From Toxotes chatareus (Eukaryota; Chordata; Actinopteri; Toxotidae): 64,000 nt of DNA. The DNA is taken from the NCBI GenBank assembly GCA_016801885.1, contig CM028903.1, positions 18,769,035 to 18,833,034 of the forward strand. Direction: 5' to 3'. Of the stretch, positions 46,881 to 58,565 are shown one piece after another. The position numbers were made by a program, and so were the translations under genes. Numbering within the stretch: the first letter of the stretch is position 1; each line of letters begins with the position of its first letter. Under the pieces are notes generated by a model. It made no database searches. It was not told the origin of the DNA and saw only the letters and a program-made list of their open reading frames with translations.

Positions 46881-48699
46881 GGATTGGGTTGAAATGGCTG
46901 CTTTTGAGGTTGAGGTTAGAGGACCTTCGTTGTCATCAGTGAACAGTGGTTCATCTTCCTTCCCTCCCCATAACTTCAGTGTAAACATATTTTGGGACAT
47001 GCTTATATGGCTAACACTGTCATTGCTATTTTCTCTGTTTAAATTAAACATTTGGATGTTTAGTTGGACAAAACAACACATTTCAAAACATCACCTTGAG
47101 CTGTGGAAACTTGCGTCAGGTATTTCCCCCTTTTTCTTTAATGTTTCATAGATTAAATGATTAATCAATGATAAAAAAAAATAACCAATGATCAACAATA
47201 ACAATAATAATAATAATGATCTATGTCTTTCTATGGTGTCAAATGAAAAGACTATATGCACTATAAGCCATTACCTTTCACTGACATCCTGGATGGGTGT
47301 GACCTTCTCACAAACAAATTCATTTTTTGAATTTATATCTTTGTGTATCCGTTTCTATGCGTGGGTAGAAACAGAGGATAAAATTAAACTCTAATGATCT
47401 CCATGGGGAAACAAGATGATTCACATACCGTGTATGCTAATCCGGATATACCATAGGTGTTTGTTTCCCTCTTGTCTTCATTGTCTGTATGCTGTTGCCA
47501 TTATGGATTCATTATGTGCTACCCAGGTTTGGCTTGGCTTCCGAGGATTGTAAGGTTCACTAATCTAATGACACAGGAGTACACGCTCCTGACTGCTGTG
47601 CCAATAGAGGTCATGTACTTACATAGATCAAGATAAGGAGGCTCTGATTGTGTGCATGGAAGTGTACATGTGTCCCTGTAGCTGTGTGAATGTGTGAGTG
47701 CATGTGTCTTCTTGTGTGTATGTGGGTTTGTGCATATTTTATTGATGTGCCCTGATCTTTGTGCACAGAGGAAGGTATAGAGGCTTCTGTTAAATCATTA
47801 TGCTCCTGTAATTACTTTGTAAGACCATTGGACTGCTACCTCTTTTAATTGGGAAGCTCATAGATAAGGGCAATTCAAGATTTTTCTTTTTTTTTTTTTT
47901 GTCCACACCAGCCTTAACAGTTAAGTAGAAATAGACTGTTTTTGCACTGGGCTTCTTTACACAAAAAAAAAAATTTAATTGAACAGTCTTGATAATTTTG
48001 TTGTCCTTTTGTTCCTTCCTGAGGTAAATTATAAATATTATGGTTTTGCATGCTCTAGCTAACACTAAAACGTAGTGCCAGTCTGGGATTAAAGTAGTGC
48101 TGCATCAAGCAAATACTTCACCTCAAAGATCACTGAATCAGTTGAACCCTGTCCACAGAATGTCTATATCCACATTCAATTACAGCTCTTGGCGACACAA
48201 CAAAAACCACTCTGACTGGATGATAAGGCCAAAACCAGTGTCTTTGAAGGGCCAAGATAAGACCTAAATAGAGATTAGAGGTGGGCAAGGTTAATGTGAA
48301 GAGCCAGGATCTACTCTGCGAGAGGATAATTGAGCTCTTGTGAACTGGCGATAAAGCAACTTTTAATCTCTCCCAACTAATTTTAATACAATCTGGAAAT
48401 CCCTGTGGATTGTCAAGAGAAGTTGAGCTCTTCGTGCTGTGGAAATGAAAGGAAAATAGATTTGGGGATCACCTTCAACCCTGACCATTCCCTCACAGAC
48501 CCCTCTCCCTGGAGGTCAGGGTTGTTACAGCATCTCCAAGGGCAACAGGAGGAGATGTGGCCAGCAAAGTATGCATGATTTGCTATTTAAAATTTTACAA
48601 GGCAATCTGGGAAGCCTTGCACTGGACTTACAACAGCCAAGTACAGCCATCTTAATTGAGAAGAAATTCATCCACTCTGACATTCACAGTGAACTTCCT

Positions 48700-48760
48700 G
48701 ATTAAAGATTAATGATAAACTAATGCTTCTATCAGATTAATCAAATGATAGGAGATTAAA
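48700..48760. promoter_or_regulatory. Cluster of ATTA/TAAT homeodomain-like cores
   Basis: Several TGATTAAA, GATTAATGA, CTAATG, GATTAATCAAAT and GATTAAAT cores fall within about 60 bp. Such density is seen in conserved non-coding enhancers but is also favoured by AT-rich composition. Confidence 0.22.
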
Positions 48761-50776
48761 TTTGGATGCTTCCTGGTTTTGGTTTTGACAATATAATTAC
48801 TTTCCCCCCCGTAGTGGAGAGCATCAAAGAGACTGCATCCACTTTTTGCCACTTAAAAAAATGAATTAAATATTAAATTAAATATTAGGGACAGCCCAGA
48901 CAGGGGTCACACCATGTTTGTATGAATTCTTAGCACTTGCTTTAGTAAAAGTTGGAGATTTGTATAGGTGAGGCTTTTCTTATGAAACAGAACAATGTGC
49001 AATCACAGCAAGCACAATTGCAAGTAGGCTCTGTATATTTTCTGCTATAAAAATGCTGATGCTGAACCGTGTAAACAAATAGGCCTCTGTCCGAAAAGCT
49101 GACATGTTGAAGCACCAACTCCATAATTCAGCTGCTGTTTAATAGTTATATACTTGTGTTTCTCAGTAAATCAAGATAAGAATATCACTTAATGCATCAT
49201 GTTGCTACAGCCCTTGCAAAAATAGATTATGAAATGTGTCAATTAAAATGTTTATTTTATAGTTATGGAAAAGTTATGAGTTTTGCAGTTAATCATAAAT
49301 GCAACAAAACCAGTCACCAATGCAGTAACCTAAGCAAAAAGGGAGAGACGATGTTTTCGTTTACTTGGCAGGTAAAAATTGAGTTGTGCAGGTAAATTTT
49401 TACTACTTTTTTGTACCATCAGGGTAATTTCCACCTACAAAAAGTTAAGGTTATATTTCAGAAGTTTTCAAACTGTGAAGGATCACAGAAGACTTGCAGA
49501 AGATGCATAGAGAGAGACATGAAGCAAACATGCTTTGTGAGCTGAAAGGGACAGGTACTCTGCAGGTGTTCTAAAGTTAGTTTTTAGGATGTTAGTTTGT
49601 GCAGTTTATGAACAAAATCAACAGTTGCAGCAGCAGTAGTGGCTGTGACTCACAGCTCATGGAGGCAGTTAAAGTAGGCCACTTTAAAATGATAGTTGCC
49701 ACTATATGCAATGGTACATAGTAACACAGAAACGGCTAATAGCTAATTCAGTGTACTTAATTTTCCAAGGTGTAAACAAATAAAGGCGTGTGTGTGTGTG
49801 AGAGAGTTTGTTTGTAAGTAGTTTTGGTCTGTACCACAGAGTAAAGTTAGTAAGAGTAAGTCCCTATTGAACATATGGCTGTGAGCACAAATTGATTTTC
49901 CTACAACCTATAACAAAAACGGTCAAAGAGCATTTGTAATGCATTCTGTTTTTGTATTGCAGTTTCATAGTGTTGTTTTTTTTTCAGTAAACATTCAACA
50001 CTGAGAAAAATGCTTCCTGGATGTTTATTAGAGGGACGTGTTAGCTAGCTGTCAGGCTGGAGGCCACTCACCCCACCAACGAGGGCAGCTTATGTACATT
50101 TATTAAATCCCCTGCAGCTGAATGCGAATCGGACTCATTAGAAGCAAATTAATGAGTCCTGTGCAAGCCTCTGAATCAGAGCTATCTGGAAAGTCTTTTC
50201 AGTGGGAGTCTTTATTACTACTGAATATTACGTGTAACACAATGCAACCTTAATGGAATCCGTTGAAATGCTCCGTGCCAGCTAAACGGATTACTCTCCT
50301 CTTGTCTCGCCCACCAGCACTCACTGCTGGCGTCCCTCGCAACAAGCCGCTGACTCAGGATTGCTCCAGTTTTGAACTTTCCACAGCGACTTCAATAACT
50401 GCAATTTATTATGTGGCGGTAAACAAACGGGGCAGTTTTTTGTTTGTTTTTTTTTCCTGTCTCTGCTTCCTCCTCATTATTCTTAGCTGCTGACTTGTAG
50501 CATCCCTCCTCTGTCGTCACAGTCTGATCCCCCCCCCCCACCACCCCAACCCACCTTCTGGTTCTTTCTTTTCTTTTTTTTTTTTTTTTGTTCTCTCCCC
50601 CTGTGTCTCCAGCTCAGTTACTCCTTCTCAGTCTTTCTCTCTGGCTGTGTGATTAGTCAGTTTGAGAGCAGGTCTGCAGCTCTTTGATAGCATCCGTCTC
50701 CCCCACATGTTCCTGCCTGGAACAAATTAACTTTGGTGTTAAAGAGCTGGAGCTGTGAGTGCTTTGCATGCAGTGT

Positions 50777-50798
50777 GTGTGTGTGTGTGTGTGTGTAT
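50777..50798. repeat. (GT)n microsatellite
   Basis: Eleven GT units, followed by TGTAT and GCAT repeats up to about 50,825. Confidence 0.9.
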
Positions 50799-53713
50799 TG
50801 TATGTATTGTATGCATGCATGCATGTCTGTATTTCTGTGTATCAGAGCATGTATGAGCACAAGCTCCTGTTTTTCAGAACTAATTAGGACCACTGGATAC
50901 AGAACAAGGATGGAGCTTTACTTCCTAGACATGGGTGCATGCTGTAAACAGTTAAGCTCTCTGTGTGCGCTGCCACATTAGATGGAAGTAAACAATTGCA
51001 TCTGTCAACAAGAAGCAATCTCACGTTTCCCAACCCATAAAATAACATTTTAATATTTAAACTTTTCTAATTAAAGTTTGAGATAGGTAATAATGAAATA
51101 AGTCAATGATTGCTTAAGAAGGGAACAGAAACTCAGATGTTACCATTTGAGTGCCGTTTTATCAATAGAATACAGAGATATGGAATGAGAGGGAAGATAT
51201 TTGATAAGAAGTCCTTTTGGCTGTTCCTCGCTTCTTCAAGGAGCTTATTATGTGTTAGAATTTGGGGCTGGAGTTTTGATTATATTAGCGTTTTTTAGAA
51301 GTTTTAGGGGAAATTTAATTGAAGTCATGATGGCTTAAATTAAAGAAAGACATTTTGGGAAATACACTGCTTTACCTTCTTGCAGAGTTAGAAGACAAGA
51401 TCAGTGCTCTTCTTATATCTATAAGAGATAAAGTTTTAAAAGTTGAAAACAGGTGAGAATCAACATCATTGTTAACAAATTAATAAAAACAAAAACTTCT
51501 CATCTAATTCTCTCAAGACAGTGAATACGTGTATTTCCCAAAATGTCCACTTATTCCTTTAAGCGTTGTGAAATGATGGCAGTCACTAAAGGTTCTCCTA
51601 ACAGTATCAATACAAATGTGTGTATGTGTTCATGTCCATGTAAGTGTGAGCTCAGCAGCTCAGCTGAAGGTTCTGCTCACGGGGACAACTTTTTGCTTTG
51701 TCAGACACTGCCTTCCTGATGGAAAGAAGGAAAATAAAACACTCAGATAAAACACATTGACATGCAACCACTTCCTAACACTGGCATCAGCATTAGCAAC
51801 AGACCTTATGTCTCTGCCTTTTGTTTCTTTGAATCTCCGTCTGTTTCCTTCTTCAAGGACCTATAACATGTTCTGTGAAGCAACCTTTAAGCAATCTGAG
51901 GCAATGTTCATTGAAATTAATTAGAAAAAGTCTGATTGGTGCCTTTAGGGAATAAGATGCTGCTGTATCACAGGCAGGTGTCTGCCTGAATCTCACCTTA
52001 AAGCCATCAGAAAAGTTGAAGTTGCAAAAGATGCCTCAGGGTAGGTGCTCTGTCCCAGTGGCAGAGCTATAATAAACTGTACCTGGCTGCAATATGTCAA
52101 GTGAATTTCAAGAAAGACTGGCAAGAAACCTCTGAGATCTCAGAACAATAACTGTGAATACCTTTTTGCAGAGTATTGCAGGATGGAGATTTGATAGACT
52201 CATTATGTTAAACGTTATAGTCAGAGGGGTGTTTTGCTCTTTGGAAATATATTTCTAAAGAAGAAGAAAAAAAAATCCCCTGGTGGCATTAAATAGGAAG
52301 GAGGGCCCGCAGCACCTCTTCCTTATCCCACTTCTTATGCATGCAAAAGACAAAATAGTCAGAAGGGAAAATGGCAGAAGCTAAATGGAGGCTTTTACAG
52401 CCGAAGAGAGAGGGAACCATTCTACAAATCATCTGGTTAGTGTTGACACAAAGCTTTCCCCCGAGGAACATCTTAATCATAGTCCATGCCTTAAAACCAT
52501 ATCTTATCAAAGCAATTCACTGGTAAAGATGTAGAAATGTCAAGTTATGCAAAGCATAGTGAAAACACACGAAGAAAAAAAAGGAGTAGCTCAAGTGTTT
52601 GTATGCATGAGTCAGAGTGCGTTGAGGGTAGGAGGGGTCTGGAGTTCAAGTTTTCCTCTCTTCCTTTCTTCTCCCTCCCTCTGTTCTTCCTCTTCGGTGC
52701 CTGGAGGATAGAGCTCTGCGCTCTTGTTCTTTTGTGCTCTCTTGCTTTTCTTTCCAGGCTCTTTCTCTTTCATCTTCTCCTGGACCCTTTTCCCTCCTCC
52801 TGCTTCCTACACCTTCTTTGCTGTCTCTTCCTCCCAACTCAGAGTGAACACACACACACACACACTTTTAGGATGCGAATATCCATCCAACATTATGTCT
52901 TTGTTTGAGGAAGTGAAGCTGGCCAGCATACCAAAGTGTGAAAGCCACCTGTGAGGCCCAATCCAGGCAGCAGGAAGGAACTGATTGCTACTGAGCCCTT
53001 CTGAATGAAAGATGGACTTTCTTCACAAAGGCAGGAGCACGTGTACGGCCGACTGACCTTGCTGAGGTCTCCACATGCCCTCCATTATGTTTGTAATGGA
53101 GTTTTCATCAGAGTCATTTTCACAACGTGTTGCTCGCACACAGAGAGAGACACTGTTTGCACCCCTCTATACGTTTATGTACAGTTCAGCTTCACACATA
53201 TATCACACGTGTCACCACCATGTTTAATATGCCCACCTATAGAGCACATTGACACAACCATAATAGAAGCATCAATAAGATGCAAGTACATTCTCTACAA
53301 ATGTGCAGTATGGCCTCTTGTTGGTGGCTGCAGCACCTGCAAATATACTGTCTTCCCCAACAAATGTTTTCTGATGGCAAATCCAGCTCTGCTTTCACAC
53401 ATCCCAGCTAGTTTGCGGCTTCCCACCAGTAATCATTCCAGCACAGTCCACCATGTTGTTGCCACTTTTTAGCTTGTGTTTTTAATCACAGCTTTGCAGG
53501 GAGTCAGCTGGTCACTTTTTGCTGTGTATTAAAGGTGATCCCTTGTTAAACTTTGATCACAGACGTGATGAAAGGACTGAGGCTGCCTAGCGCCACAGCC
53601 ATGTTGTTCGTCTTTGTATCTCCACAAACACAGTGTTAAAAGCGGCCTCACAAGTCTGTTGTTGGCAAACAGCTCACCAGATGGGCTTATGAAGCTGACA
53701 ATGTGTATGTGTG

Positions 53714-53716
<3 letters not shown>

Positions 53717-53743
<27 letters not shown>
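53717..53743. repeat. (GT)n microsatellite
   Basis: Thirteen GT units. The overlapping open frames of 135 and 149 codons on opposite strands cross this repeat and the adjacent GA/TC-rich stretch. Confidence 0.9.
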
Positions 53744-53744
<1 letters not shown>

Positions 53745-55642
53745 CTGTATGTGTATGTATGGGAGAGAGCGCGAGAGTGAGATGCAGATAGTCTCTCTCA
53801 CCCCCGTGTCACTGCGTCTGCCTATCTCTGTCTCAGACTCACACTCTCGCACGGACACATACACTCGGCAGTGTAATACAATCAGTAGGAGCAGCAAACA
53901 CAAGCAGAGAACATCTGCGGAGCAACAGAAAGCCAAATCCTCTCCGCTGGGAGACAGTGACCATGGACACACTGGCATATGGATGGGCCAGAGCTTTCCA
54001 ACGAGGCCAAATAATGATTGATGCTAGCAGTCATTCGCTACACAACAGTCTGTGCATTCCCAATTCACCGGAGAGGCTCTGTCGCAGCCAAATGAGCAAA
54101 TAAACCATAAATTTCATTGTCATTGACGAACAAATTATCCTGCTAGTCTAATTTGGACCAGGGTGCACATAGTTAGTGAGTTTCTGTTTTGCTGTATCTG
54201 CCATTGGGAAGGAAAGCGACAATAACAAGAATGATGGTATGCAGTGTGTCATTGAAACTTTTGAGCTGAGAAATGCAATGCATCTTTTTTTGGCAGAGTG
54301 CTGAGTTAGAGGATGACGAAAAGTTCTGTAACAGCGGGAACCATCTTAATCTTACAAGACCCAGAATAAATCCTATGTAGCAGCTCAAACAACTTAACAG
54401 TGATGTTGTCATGTATAATCCCTCATTGCTGCCCAAAAAATAATAATAATGTAATTGTCTATGCTTTAGCTGCAATAAGCCTTTATTGCATAAAATCATA
54501 TCATATGGTAAAACTGAGTCATAGGCTGTGAGAAATTGAATGAAAAACAGAAAATACTGTAGCTGTATTTAGATGTTGTTGCTTTGTGCCTTATAGTGAT
54601 CATTAACTGTGCATAGGTACTAAGTATATTAATAATTACTAAAGCTAATAATTCATATAATTTCCAAAGCAATATAAATCCTGCCATAGTTTTTTCAGGT
54701 GCCAGGGGACAATCTTGCAACACTATAGGTCTTTCACAATACCCGAATGCTGGTTTATTATGATTCCTGCAGTACTGACATACATAAAAGCAAAACCTGT
54801 ATTTGTACAAACTGCGCCCTATTTTTGTGCCCTACCAACCAAGCACTGACCTTACTGCAGTGAACTGACAGTGACGTGTTGTCGGGTGCTAGCAGATGTT
54901 TCTTCACCCGCATCTGTTCCGTAATATCCTGTGACATATCTGGTGCTGAAATGGGTCGAGGACACACTAATGGGGATGTAAAGCAAAGACACAATGCAAT
55001 TTTAATATCAGCGCTCGAGTCTGCACCCCACCCACTGTACCTTAATGCAGTGCTTACTTTACGTGCTGCAGGTGTACACACAATAGACCTCTCCAACACT
55101 TAACTCTTAAACCTCTTTAATTCATGCTATGTTTGCCTGATTCATTTTCATATAAATTCTTTATGGAGCACTCGCTATTATGTTTAGAAGCAGAATGTGG
55201 TTTTAATGTGATTAGACATTTAAGCAATTGATACAAAGTGTGTAATAGTTTAGATTTGGAAGAGAATATTACCAGTTATGAATCACAGCCTAAAGCCGGT
55301 ATAGCTGATTGAATACCTGCAGCCATGTGAGGACAGCAGAACTGCTACGTTTGTTCCATTTGCAGCTTCTAATTTGAGGAATGTGTTTTTGCGTTTCCAA
55401 AGCGTTGCACAGTTTCACAAGTGTCATCCAGTGTGTGGATTAAATGTTGTGCGACTATCAGCGTGCTCTTTATAAATAGGTAAACAAACGGCTTCACTCG
55501 ATATTTTCCACAGTTCCTGCTGTGCCAGAGTCGCTGTCATCATCAGAAATCCAGGAGATAGACAGAAGTGGCGACAGATGTGTCTGTGTAAACAGTGGAC
55601 ATAGCTGTTGACACAGCACATTTCTTTGAGTTTGAGTGGATA

Positions 55643-55850
55643 GTTGAAACCATGATCAGCATTCATACGACTGGTTGGCCGGGTACCATGACTTACAAAA
55701 GCAAAACCTTTTTTTCAGTGGCTGGGAGGGGATTTATTTAACAGCAGACATCTAAAAAATGTGAAAATGGCTTGGTTGTCAATGGAACGTTGGAAAGTTG
55801 AAACTGTGATCAGCACTTATGAAACTGATTGTGACTTACAGAGACAGCAC
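55643..55850 (+). repeat. Diverged direct duplication, about 60 bp, spaced about 150 bp
   Basis: AGTTGAAACCATGATCAGCA at about 55,643 recurs as AGTTGAAACTGTGATCAGCA at about 55,795. Both are followed by a related CAT/TAT-ACGACTGGTT-like segment and then TGACTTACA. The copies differ by substitutions and a small deletion, so the duplication is old. Confidence 0.55.
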
Positions 55851-55877
55851 CGTGTGTCTATACCTGCACAAATCTCG

Positions 55878-56093
55878 ATAAAGATAAGATAAGAAATCCT
55901 TTATTAGTCCCTCAGTGGGGAAATTGCATTCAGCAACAGCAGGGGTACAGTACAGTAAGTAAATATAAGTAAGAGGCCAATATGGCCGGAACAAGATTAA
56001 ATAGGCACTATTCCAATAACAGAATAACTAAGAACTAAACTAAGAAAGATCTGTAGTATGTAAAATATAAATGTGTGTGTGTGTGTGTGTGTT
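55878..56093 (-). repeat. Probable non-LTR retroelement 3' region, minus strand
   Basis: GATAAGATAAGAAATCCTTT, ATTAGTCCCTCAGTGGGG and AAATTGCATTCAGCAACAGC form a widespread fish repeat. Read on the minus strand it ends in (ATCTT)n, which looks like a retroelement 3' tail. The recognisable body ends near a GT microsatellite (56,072-56,093). No coding sequence is preserved. Confidence 0.55.
56072..56093. repeat. (GT)n microsatellite
   Basis: Eleven GT units. Confidence 0.9.
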
Positions 56094-56623
56094 GATTTAT
56101 CATAAATGAGTAAAATAAGTCAGATTCTTAACTCTTTAATGTGAAAATGTTGCACTGAATTACCTTAGACTTACTGCCCAAACAATATCTCAAGACCAAA
56201 AAAAAAATGAAGCCGGCATTGAGGAGCTGTGATTTCTATTCTACTGTGAAGCCATTAACAACCAAATACAAATAATTCATGTTGTAATGAAAAATGGGGC
56301 CAAAATTCTTAGTATGACCTTTTATAAGTGCAGCAGAGATATGATAGACATCATAATGTGGTATTACGCAATAATGGCTGTACCTCAGTGCATATAGTTG
56401 TATGGTAGTCAGTATACACAACCTTGTACCTTTGTGCACATACTTATTTGTGGAAGTATATATTCTATATCAAAATAATGACATTAATCCTGCAGGGAGG
56501 TGGTTTGAACTCTGCTTTCATTAACAAAAGTGTGATACATCATAGGACAATGCAACCTTTAAATTGGTTATCAGATTGGTTAATAGATACTGCTTTTATT
56601 ACCTCCTACTAACCGTACACTCC

Positions 56624-56660
<37 letters not shown>

Positions 56661-58271
56661 CAACTTAACCTATTTTACAACTGTGTCACCAGCGTGTCAG
56701 CACCTTTGGTCACTACCAAATGAGCCAGCATGTCGAACTTGTGCCACCACCTGTGATTCTTGAATATAGGGCACCATGTGCCTTAGGAGTGCTTAAAAAT
56801 CTGTCCACACACTTGATAAAAAAAAAAAAAAAAATAAACAAACTTTCTTGTTAACAGTAGACTCTCCTCTCCTCCACCACCTCTCTGCAGCAGTTTTCTT
56901 ATTAAAAGTATGTCTTATTTCTCATTGTCCATTTTACTCTCCAGCTGCAGTTAAGAGACAGATGTCTGTATTTTTGCTATATGACTGTGGAACAACTGTG
57001 GCCATTGACCTTCCATCTGCCTTCACACTGTGGCTTTGTGTAGAGGAACAATCAGGCCATGCTTTACATGCACCCCCTGCATACTGCTGCTTTGTGTGTC
57101 TGCATCTCTACACTTTACACTGCAGTCACTGAGGACATTTTGGGTGGCTCCGTTTCTCACATGCATAAGTATCCACACACATACACACACACCTCCATTG
57201 TCAGATATAGTTACACTGGAGACAGCACAGCTTACCATAAAAACCATAGACTTTTTTTGTCAGCCATAGAACGAGGATTTCCCAAAACACACCCTTGGGG
57301 CTGACATGTTTGCTTTAGCAGCTCGTGCACCTCCACATCTCTTCCATCACAAACACAAGGTCACTTCTGCATGGCCCCATTTACTGCTCTTGATTTGACA
57401 GTGTATACATAAGTTTGCTTGTGTAATATTGTTAGACTTGCAGGCTTCCTGCGTGGGTATATAATGATCATCTCCTGTGGGAACTGTGATGTATGATTTA
57501 AATAAGAACAGCTACCTTGTTATCATGTTAATAGTGATATAAGTAGCATGTGTCAGTGTGTTAATTAGCCGTGCTGAGTTGTAATTTGTAATTCCATGTG
57601 ATAACTTATAGTAGGTGAACTTGATAATGTATGGTGTGTGTCCATGGGGAAATATCTGTTTCTGTCTCTGTGGGAATTTATAGCAATTTTCTACTATAAT
57701 TTACTGCTACTAATAATTTTACTGTTTTTTTTTTTTTTTTCTTGCACGTCTTGTTGTGGAAACTAACTTTCCATCATTATATATTATATCCATCATCCAC
57801 ACATATATCCATCATCCACACAGCCATCCCTCTCTTTCTTTAGTTTCTAGGCTCTCAGCTCTCTCCACAGATCTACCACCACCATGACGTGTTGTTTCTC
57901 ACAATTTATCAACAGCTCGGTCTGTATCATGGCCAGCTGAACCACACTGTATAGAGCCTGGCTTGATGGATAGCCATAAAAAATGCACACTGACTCACAG
58001 AGTGAAGCAGGGAAAGAAAGTCAACTGAGTCAACTGCCAAAGAATCAACTTTAAAAATTCTACAGAAACAAAGATTGCTCGACTGTTCAGTATTTTTGGG
58101 GGAGTGAATACTGAGGTTCAAATACGTGCTAGATATGGTATAATTTTGTCAACCAGTGAATTAGTCCTTTTTAGAAGTAGTTGTCTTGTTTTTCATAATT
58201 TAGAACAGTGACTTTCTCAGATCGTGACATATAAACAACACTGTTTCAGTCATTCATTGCTTTCACAGCAA
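56094..58271. other. Unique non-coding sequence with simple repeats
   Basis: It contains an AC microsatellite (56,629-56,658), a poly(A) run at about 56,819-56,835, an approximate double copy of ATATCCATCATCCACAC at about 57,786-57,824 and a poly(T) run at about 57,725-57,740. No exon is recognised. Confidence 0.55.
56629..56658. repeat. (AC)n microsatellite
   Basis: Fifteen uninterrupted AC units. Confidence 0.95.
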
Positions 58272-58565
58272 CAGCCATTGGATGGATTGCCATGAAATCT
58301 GGCACAGACATTCATGTTTCCCACAGGCCTCTCTCTTTGTCCAATCCAATAGCCTAGTATAGTGTATGGTCACATTCCTGCAAAACTAAAGATATTCCCA
58401 CCAACCTTGACTGTACGTATTGTTAACGCCTGTTGCTAGCCTGTAGTTTAGCCTGTTAGCGTTAGCTATTGGTGAACATGGTGAACACCTACCTGCTAAA
58501 CATCAGCATGCTAGCAAGTTGACATTAGCATGTAGATCTAAGCACCACTGTGCCTACCATGGATC
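58272..58565 (-). repeat. Second, inverted copy of the 1.6-kb teleost repeat
   Basis: GCCATTGGATGGATTGCCAT, GAAATCTGGCACAGACATTC, ATTCCTGCAAAACTAAAG and ACATCAGCATGCTAGCAAG belong to the same repeat family as 1621-1957, in the opposite orientation. The reverse complement of GGATTGCCATGAAATCTGG lines up with the CAAATTTCTTTGTAATCC segment of the first copy. The CATGCTAGCA/TTAGCATGT-rich end is characteristic. It has no coding capacity. Confidence 0.7.

Larger units (their letters stand above)
46881..55642. other. Unique non-coding sequence with simple repeats
   Basis: No gene is recognised. It contains an AAT stretch near 47,200-47,217, a homeodomain-like motif cluster at 48,700-48,760, a C run at 50,529-50,539, poly(T) at about 50,574-50,589, GT runs at 50,777-50,798 and 53,717-53,743, a pyrimidine-rich stretch at about 52,645-52,835 and an AC run at 52,848-52,866. 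A 155-codon frame at 53,005-53,472 has no domain signature and is within the length expected by chance for 64 kb. Confidence 0.5.

Noticed and set aside
53005..53472. 155-codon open frame
   Set aside because: No domain or compositional signature. In 64 kb of six-frame translation one frame of about this length is expected by chance.
53529..54021. 149- and 135-codon frames on opposite strands
   Set aside because: Both cross a GT microsatellite and a GA/TC-rich stretch that suppress stop codons on both strands.
54758..55099. 113-codon minus-strand frame near 54.8-55.1 kb
   Set aside because: No recognisable domain, no splice-site context, and the length is within chance.
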